DNA of 64,000 nt, from contig NZ_NEQV01000001.1 of NCBI RefSeq assembly GCF_002799245.1, forward strand, positions 675,000 to 738,999, in the 5' to 3' direction. The position numbers were made by a program, and so were the translations under genes. This document shows positions 35,492-43,794 of the stretch, one piece after another; position 1 is the first letter of the stretch; every line of letters begins with the position of its first letter. The DNA is from Stenotrophomonas maltophilia (lineage in GTDB: Bacteria > Pseudomonadota > Gammaproteobacteria > Xanthomonadales > Xanthomonadaceae). Under the pieces are notes generated by a model. It saw only the letters and a program-made list of their open reading frames with translations, did not search any database and was not told where the DNA came from.

Positions 35492-36496
35492 TTACAGGCG
35501 GCTGGCGATGGCCTGGGCAAAGCTCATGGTGGTGCCGGTGCCGCCCAGGTCGCCGGTCAGCGAATCCTTGGCTTCCATGGTCGCCACGATGGCCTTGCGC
35601 AGGCGCTCGGCGTTTTCCGGCTGGCCGACATGGTCCAGCATCTGCGCGGCTGCCAGCAGCAACGCACACGGATTGGCCTTGCCCTGGCCGGCGATGTCCG
35701 GCGCGGTGCCGTGCACGGCTTCGAAGATCGCCGCGTCCTTGCCGATGTTGGCACCCGGGGCCAGGCCCAGGCCGCCGACCAGGCCGGCGCACAGGTCGGA
35801 GATGATGTCACCGAACAGGTTGGTGGTGACGATCACATCGAACTGTTCCGGACGCATCACCAGCTGCATGCAGCAGTTGTCGACGATCATTTCCTGGAAC
35901 TCGATCTCCGGGTACTGCGCGGCCACTTCACGGGCGACATTCAGGAACAGGCCCGAGGTCGACTTGATGATGTTGGCCTTGTGCACGGCAGTGACCTTCT
36001 TGCGGCCGGTGCTCTTGGCCAGCTCGAAGGCGTAGCGCACGATGCGCTCGGAGCCCTTGCGGGTGATGCGGGTGCCGGAGAAGGCGGTCTCGCCGTCAGC
36101 CGATACCTCCTGGCCTTCAGCCAGGTAGGCACCTTCGGTGTTCTCACGAACGGTGATCAGGTCGACGTTGTCGAAACGCGACTTGGTGTTCGGGAAGGTG
36201 TGGGCCGGACGCACGTTGGCGTACAGGTCGAAGTGGCGGCGCAGGCTGACGTTGATCGAGGTGAAGCCACCACCGACCGGGGTGGTCAGCGGGCTCTTCA
36301 GCGCGACCTTGTTGCGCGCGATCGATTCCAGGGTCACCGCCGGCATCAGGTCGCCGTGCTTTTCCAGGGCCACCAGGCCGGCGTCGGCGTCTTCGTACTC
36401 CAGGCCAGTCTTGAGCTGGTCGAGCACGAACAGGGTGGCGTCCATGATTTCCGGGCCAATGCCGTCGCCGCGGATGACCGTAATTTTCTGCGTCAT
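35492..36496 (-). CDS. Isocitrate dehydrogenase, NAD-type
   Basis: 334 residues, the short isopropylmalate-dehydrogenase-like form, in contrast to the roughly 420-residue NADP enzyme of E. coli. Key parts: GDGIGPEIMDA (nucleotide loop), TTPVGGGFTSINVSLRRHFDLYANVRP (substrate Ser/Arg residues), KANIIKSTSG, the metal-site Asp residues in TTNLFGDIISDLCAGL, and EAVHGTAPDIAGQGKANP. It makes 2-oxoglutarate in the TCA cycle. The DIAGQGKANP loop resembles NAD-linked homoisocitrate/isocitrate enzymes of Xanthomonadaceae, so NAD is favoured; a homoisocitrate or tartrate dehydrogenase is the alternative. Confidence 0.85.
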   Translation of the reverse strand: MTQKITVIRGDGIGPEIMDATLFVLDQLKTGLEYEDADAGLVALEKHGDLMPAVTLESIARNKVALKSPLTTPVGGGFTSINVSLRRHFDLYANVRPAHTFPNTKSRFDNVDLITVRENTEGAYLAEGQEVSADGETAFSGTRITRKGSERIVRYAFELAKSTGRKKVTAVHKANIIKSTSGLFLNVAREVAAQYPEIEFQEMIVDNCCMQLVMRPEQFDVIVTTNLFGDIISDLCAGLVGGLGLAPGANIGKDAAIFEAVHGTAPDIAGQGKANPCALLLAAAQMLDHVGQPENAERLRKAIVATMEAKDSLTGDLGGTGTTMSFAQAIASRL

Positions 36497-36878
36497 TGAT
36501 CGATGTTCCGAACAGGGGGAAAAACGCCGTCCGGACGTGCCCGGAAACGCCGGCGCAAAGGAAGTTTCACCAGCAATTATGCCTTAGCCGGGGGCGGCTA
36601 CCCAAGTAGACGTTGGTCCCAGCCCCGGCCAAGACATAGCTGCCCGCGCATTTCTCCTCTACCCCCGCCTGTCGGCGCGCCCCTGCAAACCGCTCTGCGG
36701 CTTGCCCGCGCATTCCACCTTATCCCCGCGCCTACCGGCGCGCCCCCTTGAACAACAAGGGGGCTCTTGGTCAGGGAGATCGCGGGGAAGGCCTGGCGGT
36801 AGTGCCGGCCGCTGGCCGGCAACCCCGGCCAGGTCGGGTTCAGGCGATGCCGGCCAGCGGCCGGCACTACCGGAGCAC
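36497..36878. other. Repeat-filled intergenic region between icd and the AhpD-like gene
   Basis: About 380 bases without a gene. It holds two related stretches of roughly 40 bases (starting CCCGCGCATT near 36649 and 36709), a CCCCCTTGAACAACAAGGGGG hairpin core near 36743-36763 that resembles the hairpin in the 29-kb tandem repeat, and two facing SMAG-like palindromes with TGCCGGCC/GGCCGGCA arms (36799-36821 with GTAG at its left, 36848-36870 with CTAC at its right). Confidence 0.7.
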
Positions 36879-37271
36879 TCAGTGCTCGTGCGCTGCCGGG
36901 GCGGCGCCGCCGCCTTCAAGCTGGTCGAGGAAGTCGACCGCGCGGCGCAGGTGCGGGATCACGATGGAACCACCAACCACCAGGCCGACCGAGAAGGTCT
37001 CGAAGAACTCCTCGCGGGTCACGCCGGCGTCCTTGCACTGGGCCACGTGGTAGCTGATGCAGTCGTCGCAGCGCAGCACCATCGAGGCCACCAGGCCCAG
37101 CAGCTCCTTGGTCTTCACGTCCAGCGCGCCGGCCTGGTAGGTCTGCGTATCCAGCGCGAAGAAGCGGCGCACCACCTGGTTCGGTTCCCCCAGGATGCGC
37201 TCGTTCATGCGCTTGCGGAACTCGGTGAACTCGGCGATGCGGTCCTTGCTGCCGTCGTCGGCGGTGCTCAT
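36879..37271 (-). CDS. Carboxymuconolactone decarboxylase/AhpD-like protein
   Basis: 130 residues of all-helical AhpD-like type. The redox motif is CDDC in ASMVLRCDDCISYHVAQCKDAG, with the downstream His typical of peroxidatic-type alkylhydroperoxidase D cores. Family members reduce peroxides or act as thiol oxidoreductases; the carboxymuconolactone decarboxylase activity belongs to relatives lacking the Cys pair. Its ATG overlaps the stop of the glutaredoxin gene (ATGA), so the two thiol-redox proteins are made from one message and may work together. The C-terminus EGGGAAPAAHEH is His-containing and flexible. Confidence 0.87.
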   Translation of the reverse strand: MSTADDGSKDRIAEFTEFRKRMNERILGEPNQVVRRFFALDTQTYQAGALDVKTKELLGLVASMVLRCDDCISYHVAQCKDAGVTREEFFETFSVGLVVGGSIVIPHLRRAVDFLDQLEGGGAAPAAHEH

Positions 37272-37558
37272 GCCTGGCCCTGCCCGGCCAGCAGCGGCTC
37301 GAGCTTGCCTTCACGGTGCAGGGCCATCATGTCGTCGTAGCCGCCGACATGGACATCGCCGACGAAGATCTGCGGCACGCTGGTGCGGCGGGTCAGCGCC
37401 ATCATCTTCTCGCGCTCGGCCGGGTCCAGGTCGATGCGGACCTCGGTCCACTGCTGGCCCTTGCTCTTCAGGAAGTTCTTGGCGGCCACGCAGTACGGGC
37501 AGACGGCGGTGGAATAGATGGTGATGGCGGGGGTACCGCCGGCGGTCTGGGCTGTCAC
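37268..37558 (-). CDS. grxC: Glutaredoxin, class I dithiol (GrxC-like)
   Basis: 96 residues from a GTG at 37556-37558, six bases after GGAG; no ATG gives a sensible start. The active site is CPYC in ITIYSTAVCPYCVAAKNFL, followed by TSVPQIFVGDVHVGGYDDMMAL, which holds the cis-Pro and glutathione-binding GGYDD. It reduces protein and glutathione disulfides in the cytoplasm. It is first in a two-gene unit with the AhpD-like protein and divergent from bepA, 88 bases away. Confidence 0.93.
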   Translation of the reverse strand: MTAQTAGGTPAITIYSTAVCPYCVAAKNFLKSKGQQWTEVRIDLDPAEREKMMALTRRTSVPQIFVGDVHVGGYDDMMALHREGKLEPLLAGQGQA

Positions 37559-37646
37559 GGGAAACTCCACGATGGATCGACGGTCTACATATGGTACCGG
37601 TGCGCTGGAATTTCCACGCCACGGCCGCAACACTGTGGATTAACGA

Positions 37647-39347
37647 ATGGTTGCCCCCCGCCCTGCCACGCTTGGCGCGCCCCGCCCGAGGACCTTCTGC
37701 TTGCGAGCCCTGCTGCTGACTACCGCCGTCACCCTGGCCCTGGCCATGCCGCTGGCCCAGGCCCAGGAGAAGCTGCCCGACATCGGCTCCTCGGCCGGCG
37801 AGCTGCTGACCCCGGCCCGCCAGGCCGAGTACGGCGCGATGATGCTGCGTGAGCTGCGCAACTACGGCTACCTGCTGGACGATCCGCTGGTCAACGACTG
37901 GCTGCAGACCATGGGTACCCGGCTCGGCTCCAACAGTGACCAGCCGCGGCAGCCGTACACCTTCTTCGTGATGAACGACCGCCAGATCAACGCCTTCGCC
38001 ACGCTGGGCGGCTACATCGGGGTCAATGCCGGACTGGTGCTGACCGCCGAGCGCGAGGACGAGGTCGCTGCGGTGCTGTCCCACGAAATCGCCCACGTCA
38101 CCCAGCAGCATGTGCTGCGCGGTGTCGAGCGCGCCCAGCGTGACCAGATCCCGATCCTGCTGGGCATGCTGGCGGCGGTAGTAGCGGCCCAGGCCAGCAA
38201 CAGCACGTCGTCCGGCAACGCGACGATGGCCGCGATCAGCTCGGGCATGGGCCTGATGCAGCAACGACAGATCAACTACACCCGTTCCAACGAGTCCGAG
38301 GCCGACCGCCTCGGCATCCGCACCCTGTCGCGCAGCGGCTACGACGTGGATGCCATGGCCGGCTTCTTCGAACGGATGTCGGCGGCCATGCGCGGCAACG
38401 ATGGTGGCTACAGCGTTCCCGAGTTCCTGCGCACCCACCCGGTCAACATCACCCGTATCAGCGAGGCCAAGTCCCGCGCCGAGCAGATGAAGAAGGATAC
38501 GGTGCTGCTGACCACCAGCACCCCCACCGGCGAGCGCAGGGAACGGGTGGACCCGGCCGATCCCAGCCTGGGCGAGCCGCTGCTGCGCGGCAACAACCCG
38601 CTGCTGCCCAGCAGTGTGCTGCGCTTTCCGATCGGCCAGCTCAACCGTGGCGCCAGCGGTGACTTCGACTGGGCGCGTGAGCGCCTGCGCGTGCTCAGCG
38701 CGGACTCCCCCCCCGAGCTGGAACGCGAGTATGCCGACCTGGCCAAGCGGCAGAAGGACGGTCTCAACGATGCACAGCGCTATGGCCAGGCGCTGGCGGT
38801 GATGCGCGGTGGTCGTGCCGGTGCCGGCCAGGCCCGGCAGACGCTGGCCAGCCTGCTTCAGGCCCACCCTGGCAACCTGTGGCTGGCGCTGGGCCTGGGC
38901 GAAGCGGAGTCGCGGGCGGGCCAGACGGCCCAGGCCAACAGCCGCTTCGAGCAGCTGCTGCGCGAACACCCCAACAGCCGCCCGGTGGCACTGACCTATG
39001 CCGAGATCCTGAACGAACAGGGCAACCGCGAGGCCGGCCAGCGCGCGCAGGCGATGCTGCGCCCGCTGCTGTCGCAAAGTGGTAACGATCCGGTCTTCCA
39101 GCAGCGTTTCGCCCGCGCCAGCGAGCTGGCCGGTGACAGCGTGCGTGCCAGCGAGGCCTATGCCGAGGCCGCCTTCCTCAGCGGCCGGCCGGAACAGGCG
39201 CTGATGCAGCTGCAGGCGCTCAAGCGCAACCCGGCGCTGGATTACATCGGCCGCGCGCGGGTCGACGCCCGCATCGAATCGATCACCCCGACCGTATTGG
39301 AACTGCGCCGCCAGGGTGTGCAGGACCCGGACCTGGACCGCCGCTGA
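37647..39347 (+). CDS. bepA: M48-family periplasmic metalloprotease/chaperone BepA-like
   Basis: 566 residues: signal peptide (cleaved near AQAQE, residue 40), a zinc protease domain with HEIAH in AAVLSHEIAHVTQQHVLRGVERAQ and the third ligand region SNESEADRLGIRTL, and a C-terminal TPR region (about 390-540). BepA (YfgC) supports outer-membrane assembly, helping LptD mature or degrading stalled LptD and BamA. The loop FATLGGYIGVNAGLVL preceding HEIAH is typical. A longer linker precedes the TPRs than in E. coli (487 residues). It is divergent from the glutaredoxin unit. Confidence 0.9.
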   Translation: MVAPRPATLGAPRPRTFCLRALLLTTAVTLALAMPLAQAQEKLPDIGSSAGELLTPARQAEYGAMMLRELRNYGYLLDDPLVNDWLQTMGTRLGSNSDQPRQPYTFFVMNDRQINAFATLGGYIGVNAGLVLTAEREDEVAAVLSHEIAHVTQQHVLRGVERAQRDQIPILLGMLAAVVAAQASNSTSSGNATMAAISSGMGLMQQRQINYTRSNESEADRLGIRTLSRSGYDVDAMAGFFERMSAAMRGNDGGYSVPEFLRTHPVNITRISEAKSRAEQMKKDTVLLTTSTPTGERRERVDPADPSLGEPLLRGNNPLLPSSVLRFPIGQLNRGASGDFDWARERLRVLSADSPPELEREYADLAKRQKDGLNDAQRYGQALAVMRGGRAGAGQARQTLASLLQAHPGNLWLALGLGEAESRAGQTAQANSRFEQLLREHPNSRPVALTYAEILNEQGNREAGQRAQAMLRPLLSQSGNDPVFQQRFARASELAGDSVRASEAYAEAAFLSGRPEQALMQLQALKRNPALDYIGRARVDARIESITPTVLELRRQGVQDPDLDRR

Positions 39348-39393
39348 GCGCCGCATGACCGGCCGATGGCAATCCAGACCGGTTCCGGCCGGG

Positions 39394-39424
39394 TAGTCAC
39401 AAACATGTCATCAAACCGTAGTCT
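39394..39424 (+). promoter_or_regulatory. Pho box and -10 upstream of phoB
   Basis: Two GTCA half-sites, 39396-39399 and 39407-39410, stand 11 bases apart with an AT-rich spacer (GTCACAAACATGTCAT), the classical PhoB direct-repeat layout. A TAGTCT at 39419-39424 is a plausible -10 at the usual distance. It implies positive autoregulation of phoB under phosphate limitation. Confidence 0.72.
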
Positions 39425-39463
39425 ACTGGCACCACTCCAGTAACCGAGCCCTACGGTGTCCTC

Positions 39464-40153
39464 GTGCAGAAACGCATCCTGATCGTCGATGACGAGCCCG
39501 CGATCCGTGAAATGGTCGCCTTCGCCCTCCGCAAGGGCGATTACGAACCGGTCCACGCCGGCGATGCCCGGGAGGCCCAGACCGCGATCGCCGACCGCGT
39601 TCCGGACCTGATCCTGCTGGACTGGATGCTGCCCGGCACCAGCGGCCTGGACCTGGCCCGCCGCTGGCGCAAGGAAACGCTGACCCGCGAAGTGCCGATC
39701 ATCATGCTGACCGCCCGCGGCGAAGAGAACGATCGCGTCGGTGGCCTCGAAGCCGGTGTCGATGACTATGTGGTCAAGCCGTTCTCGGCGCGCGAACTGC
39801 TGGCCCGCATCCGTGCGGTCATGCGCCGCGCCCGCGAAGATGATGAAGACGGAAGCGTGGCGGTCGGCCCGATCCGCATCGACGGCGCCGCCCATCGCGT
39901 GTTCGCCAACGACCAGCCGGTGCCGATCGGCCCGACCGAATACCGCCTGCTGCACTTCTTCATGACCCACCCGGAGCGCGTCTATACCCGTGCCCAGCTG
40001 CTGGACCATGTGTGGGGCGGCAGCGTGTACGTGGAGGAACGCACCATCGACGTGCACATCCGCCGCCTGCGCAAGACGCTGGAGCCGTTCAACGCCGAGA
40101 ACATGGTGCAGACCGTGCGCGGCGCCGGCTACCGCTTCTCCACTGCCACCTGA
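39464..40153 (+). CDS. phoB: Phosphate regulon response regulator PhoB
   Basis: 229 residues from a GTG. The receiver domain has the phosphoacceptor Asp53 (LILLDWMLPG), acidic pair Asp9-Asp10 and Lys in VVKPFSA; the C-terminal OmpR-type winged helix includes GPTEYRLLHFFMTHPERVYTRAQLLDHVWGG and the ERTIDVHIRRLRKTLE recognition region. It activates phosphate scavenging genes when phosphorylated by PhoR. The upstream Pho box and downstream phoR, ppk and ppx make the identity firm. The 106-base gap to phoR holds its own palindrome. Confidence 0.97.
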   Translation: MQKRILIVDDEPAIREMVAFALRKGDYEPVHAGDAREAQTAIADRVPDLILLDWMLPGTSGLDLARRWRKETLTREVPIIMLTARGEENDRVGGLEAGVDDYVVKPFSARELLARIRAVMRRAREDDEDGSVAVGPIRIDGAAHRVFANDQPVPIGPTEYRLLHFFMTHPERVYTRAQLLDHVWGGSVYVEERTIDVHIRRLRKTLEPFNAENMVQTVRGAGYRFSTAT

Positions 40154-40203
40154 GTCTCGTCGTGCCGGCACCGCGCACCTGCGGGTGCCGGTGCCGGCAA
40201 CTC

Positions 40204-40234
40204 TGCTATAACCCTCGGTTCACCCCAGTGAACC
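40204..40234 (+). promoter_or_regulatory. Possible internal promoter and operator between phoB and phoR
   Basis: A TATAAC-type -10 (40207-40212) is followed by a 7-bp inverted repeat GGTTCAC/GTGAACC (40217-40223, 40228-40234) around CCCA. No clear -35 is seen. It could drive phoR apart from phoB or be an mRNA hairpin. Confidence 0.35.
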
Positions 40235-40259
40235 GCCGCACCTCAACGACGAGATCGCA

Positions 40260-41591
40260 ATGCCCCGCCACATCCGCTCTGCCTGGTTGAAGACCCTGGC
40301 CACCGTTGCCGCGGTACTGCTGTTCGCCGGACTGGTGGGGTGGTTCACGGGCCATCTGTGGTTGTGCATCGCGCTGGGCGCGCTGGCCACCCTGGCCTGG
40401 CATTACTGGCGCCTGCGTACCGTGCTGCGCCGCCTGACCGCACGCCAGCGCTGGGACACCGCCGAGGAAGGCACCGGCGTCTGGAACGAACTGGACCGCC
40501 TGCTGTACCGCAACCAGGTGGAAATGCGCGTGCGCAAGCGCCGCCTGCTGGACATGCTGCGCAGCTACCGCGCCGCCGCCGCCGCATTGCCCGACGCAGT
40601 GGTCGTGCTGGACCGCAACAGCCAGCGCGTGCAGTGGTTCAACGAAGCAGCCACCGCCCTGCTCGGCCTGCACCATCCCGGCGACCTGGGCGAGGCCCTG
40701 GTCGAACGCCTGCAGCCAATGCCGCTGGCCCACTGGCTGGCCGGTGGCCGCAATGCCGAACCCATCCTGGATGTGCCCTCACCGGTCGATCCGGCGATCC
40801 GCCTGAACCTGCGCCTGATTCCCTATTCGTCGGATTACTGGCTGCTGATCGCCCGTGACGTCAGCAAGCTGCTGCGCCTGGAACAGGTGCGCCGCGACTT
40901 CGTCGCCAACGTTTCCCACGAGCTGCGCACACCGCTCACCGTGGTCCACGGCTACCTGGACATGATGGACCCGGAGGATTTCCCGGGAACCGGGCCGATG
41001 CTGGAAGAAATGCGCAAGCAGAGCCAGCGCATGGCCCAGCTGGTGGAAGATCTGCTGACGCTGTCGCGCCTGGAATCGCAGGAACACAGCGAGGAAGAGA
41101 CCGTGGCCATGCAGCCGATGCTGGCGACCCTGCGCCGCGAGGCCGAGGCGCACAGCCAGGGCCGTCACCAGATCAGCATCGACGACCTCGCCGGTGTCGA
41201 CCTGCAGGGTTCGACCAAGGAACTGCACAGCGCCTTCTCCAACCTGGTCACCAACGCGGTGCGCTACACCCCGGCCGGTGGCCGCATCGCGGTGGAGTTC
41301 CGCCGCGAGGGCGACGGTGCGGTGCTGGCGGTGCGCGATTCCGGCTACGGCATCCCGGCCACCCACCTGCCACGCCTGACGGAACGCTTCTACCGTGTTT
41401 CCAGCAGCCGCTCGCGCGAAAGCGGCGGCACCGGACTGGGCCTGTCCATCGTCAAGCACATCCTCGGCCTGCACCACGCACGGCTGGAGATTGAAAGCGA
41501 AGTCGGCAAGGGCTCGGTGTTCTCCTGCCATTTCGATGCCGACCACGTGCGCCCGCGCGAGTCCGCCCCCCTGACCTCCATCGAAGAATGA
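40260..41591 (+). CDS. phoR: Phosphate regulon sensor histidine kinase PhoR
   Basis: 443 residues: two close membrane helices (about 10-50) with no large periplasmic domain, a PAS-like region (about 100-200, LPDAVVVLDRNSQRVQWFNEAA), the dimerisation domain with His220 in FVANVSHELRTPLTVV, and the ATPase domain with N box LVTNAVRY, G1 DSGYGI and G2 GGTGLGLSIVKHI. The small periplasmic part fits PhoR, which senses phosphate through PstSCAB and PhoU, not directly. It lies between phoB and ppk, with only four bases to ppk. Confidence 0.96.
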   Translation: MPRHIRSAWLKTLATVAAVLLFAGLVGWFTGHLWLCIALGALATLAWHYWRLRTVLRRLTARQRWDTAEEGTGVWNELDRLLYRNQVEMRVRKRRLLDMLRSYRAAAAALPDAVVVLDRNSQRVQWFNEAATALLGLHHPGDLGEALVERLQPMPLAHWLAGGRNAEPILDVPSPVDPAIRLNLRLIPYSSDYWLLIARDVSKLLRLEQVRRDFVANVSHELRTPLTVVHGYLDMMDPEDFPGTGPMLEEMRKQSQRMAQLVEDLLTLSRLESQEHSEEETVAMQPMLATLRREAEAHSQGRHQISIDDLAGVDLQGSTKELHSAFSNLVTNAVRYTPAGGRIAVEFRREGDGAVLAVRDSGYGIPATHLPRLTERFYRVSSSRSRESGGTGLGLSIVKHILGLHHARLEIESEVGKGSVFSCHFDADHVRPRESAPLTSIEE

Positions 41592-41595
41592 CGCC

Positions 41596-43683
41596 ATGAG
41601 CAGCCTCGGATCCCTCCCCCTCCCCGTGAGCCCGGACAACGATCCGTTGCGCGACCCGGCGCTGTACATCAACCGCGAACTGTCGCAGCTGGATTTCAAT
41701 TTCCGCGTGCTGGCGCAGGCCATGGACCCGCAGGTGCCGCTGCTGGAACGCCTGCGCTTCATGTGCATCTCCTGCACCAACCTCGACGAGTTCTTCGAGA
41801 TCCGCGCCGCCGCCGTGCGCCATGCGCAGGAATTCGGCCTGCCGCCGACGCCGGACGGCATGAGCCCGCAGACCGTACTCACCTCCATCCATGACCGCGC
41901 AGCGGAACTGGTGGACCAGCAGTACCGCTGCTGGAACCAGACGCTGCGCCCGGCACTGATGGACGCCGGCATCGGCGTGCTCGGCCGCCATTCCTGGACC
42001 GACCGCCAGAAGCGCTGGCTGCGCGCGTATTTCCGCAACGAGATCATGCCGGTGCTGTCGCCGCTGGGCCTGGACCCGGTGCATCCGTTCCCCAAGATCC
42101 TCAACAAGTCGCTGAACATCGTGGTGGTGCTGAAGGGCACCGATGCATTCGGCCGCACCGGCCACCTGGCCATCGTGCGTGCACCGCGTTCGCTGCCACG
42201 CATCATCCAGCTGCCGGAAAAGCTTGGCGGGCCGCAGAACTTCGTGTTCCTGTCTTCGGTACTGTCCGCCTTCGTCGATGAGCTGTTCCCGGGCCTGGAA
42301 GTCCAGGGCGCCTACCAGTTCCGCGTCACCCGCAACTCCGAGCTGGTGGTGGACGAGGAGGAAGTGGAGAACCTGGCGCTGGCACTGCGCGACGAGCTGG
42401 TCGACCGCGGCTACCGGCCGGCGGTACGCCTGGAGATCGCCCACGACATGCCGCGCGAGATCGTGCGTACCCTGCTGCAGAATTTCGGCCTGACCGAGAA
42501 CGCGGTGTACCGTATCGATGGCCCGGTCAACCTCAACCGCATCATCCAGCTGTACGACCTGATCGCGCAGCCGGACCTGAAGTACCCGCCGATGACCCCG
42601 CGCACGCTGCGCGACAGCGACGGCATCTTCGAGACGGCGGCACGCCAGGACCTGCTGCTGCACCACCCGTTCGATGCCTTCACCGCGGTGCTGGAGCTGA
42701 TCCGGCAAGCGGCGATCGACCCCAACGTGCTGGCGATCAAGCAGACCCTGTACCGCACCGGCAAGGATTCGCTGATTGTCGACGCGCTGATCCAGGCCGC
42801 GCGCAACGGCAAGGATGTGACGGTGGTGGTGGAGCTGCGCGCGCGCTTCGACGAAGAGGCCAACCTGGGCCTGGCCGATCGGCTGCAGGAAGCCGGCGTG
42901 CAGGTGGTGTACGGCGTGGTCGGTTACAAGACCCACGCCAAGATGCTGCTGATCGTGCGCCGCGAGGGCCGCAAGCTGCGCCGCTATGTGCACCTGGGCA
43001 CCGGCAACTATCACAGCGGCACTGCCCGCGCGTACACCGACATCAGTCTGATCACCGCCGATGCGGACATCGGCAACGACGTGCACCTGCTGTTCCAGCA
43101 ACTGTCCGGGCTGGCGTCGAAGATGAAGCTCAAGCGCCTGCTGCAGTCGCCCTTCACCCTGCACACCGGCATCCTCGGCCGCATCGAGCGCGAGACGCGC
43201 ATCGCAGCTGCCGGCCGCCCGGCGCGGATCATCGCCAAGATGAACGCACTGAACGAACCGCAGGTGGTGCGCGCGCTGTACGCCGCGTCGCAGGCCGGCG
43301 TGCAGATCGACCTGATCATCCGCGGCGCCTGCACCCTGCGTCCGGGCGTGCCGGGCATCTCGGACAACATCCGCGTGCGTTCGATCGTCGGCCGCTTCCT
43401 GGAGCACAGCCGCGTCTACTGGTTCGGCAACGACGGCGCACCCGAGCTGTACTGTGCCAGCGCCGACTGGCTGGAACGCAACCTGCTGCGCCGGGTGGAA
43501 ACCTGCTTCCCGATCCTGGACCCGGAACTGGCCAAGCGGGTGTACCGCGAGGTGCTGCAGAACTACCTGGACGACAATCTCAACGCCTGGGAACTGGATG
43601 CGGACGGTGTGTACCACAAGCGCGCACCGGCCCATGACGAAGCACCGCATTCGGCACAGATGGCGTTGATGCAGGGGCTCTGA
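41596..43683 (+). CDS. ppk: Polyphosphate kinase 1
   Basis: 695 residues, full PPK1 length. N-terminal domain YINRELSQLDFNFRVLAQA; catalytic domains contain TLYRTGKDSLIVDAL and the histidine pair His447 (KTHAKMLLI) and His466 (RYVHLGTGNYH), spaced 19 residues as in E. coli PPK, where the first is the phosphorylated one. It makes polyphosphate reversibly from ATP at the membrane. It starts four bases after phoR, so it is probably co-transcribed with the phosphate two-component genes and hence induced in low phosphate. Confidence 0.97.
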   Translation: MSSLGSLPLPVSPDNDPLRDPALYINRELSQLDFNFRVLAQAMDPQVPLLERLRFMCISCTNLDEFFEIRAAAVRHAQEFGLPPTPDGMSPQTVLTSIHDRAAELVDQQYRCWNQTLRPALMDAGIGVLGRHSWTDRQKRWLRAYFRNEIMPVLSPLGLDPVHPFPKILNKSLNIVVVLKGTDAFGRTGHLAIVRAPRSLPRIIQLPEKLGGPQNFVFLSSVLSAFVDELFPGLEVQGAYQFRVTRNSELVVDEEEVENLALALRDELVDRGYRPAVRLEIAHDMPREIVRTLLQNFGLTENAVYRIDGPVNLNRIIQLYDLIAQPDLKYPPMTPRTLRDSDGIFETAARQDLLLHHPFDAFTAVLELIRQAAIDPNVLAIKQTLYRTGKDSLIVDALIQAARNGKDVTVVVELRARFDEEANLGLADRLQEAGVQVVYGVVGYKTHAKMLLIVRREGRKLRRYVHLGTGNYHSGTARAYTDISLITADADIGNDVHLLFQQLSGLASKMKLKRLLQSPFTLHTGILGRIERETRIAAAGRPARIIAKMNALNEPQVVRALYAASQAGVQIDLIIRGACTLRPGVPGISDNIRVRSIVGRFLEHSRVYWFGNDGAPELYCASADWLERNLLRRVETCFPILDPELAKRVYREVLQNYLDDNLNAWELDADGVYHKRAPAHDEAPHSAQMALMQGL

Positions 43684-43693
43684 TCCGGTGTAC

Positions 43694-43734
43694 GGGGTCA
43701 GGTCCCCTTTCCTGCGGAAAAGGGCTCTGACCCC
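43694..43734. repeat. Palindrome of the GGGGTCAGRTCCC family between ppk and ppx
   Basis: Arms GGGGTCAGGTCCCCTTT and AAAGGGCTCTGACCCC pair imperfectly around CCTGCGGA. It is a degenerate relative of the units at 7883 and 50423 and sits between two tandem genes, so it may reduce ppx read-through. Confidence 0.75.
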
Positions 43735-43794
43735 ACTCCCCTTGTGAAGATCGCGCGGTGACGCCGCGACCCGGCCTTCGGCTAACATTCGTCC

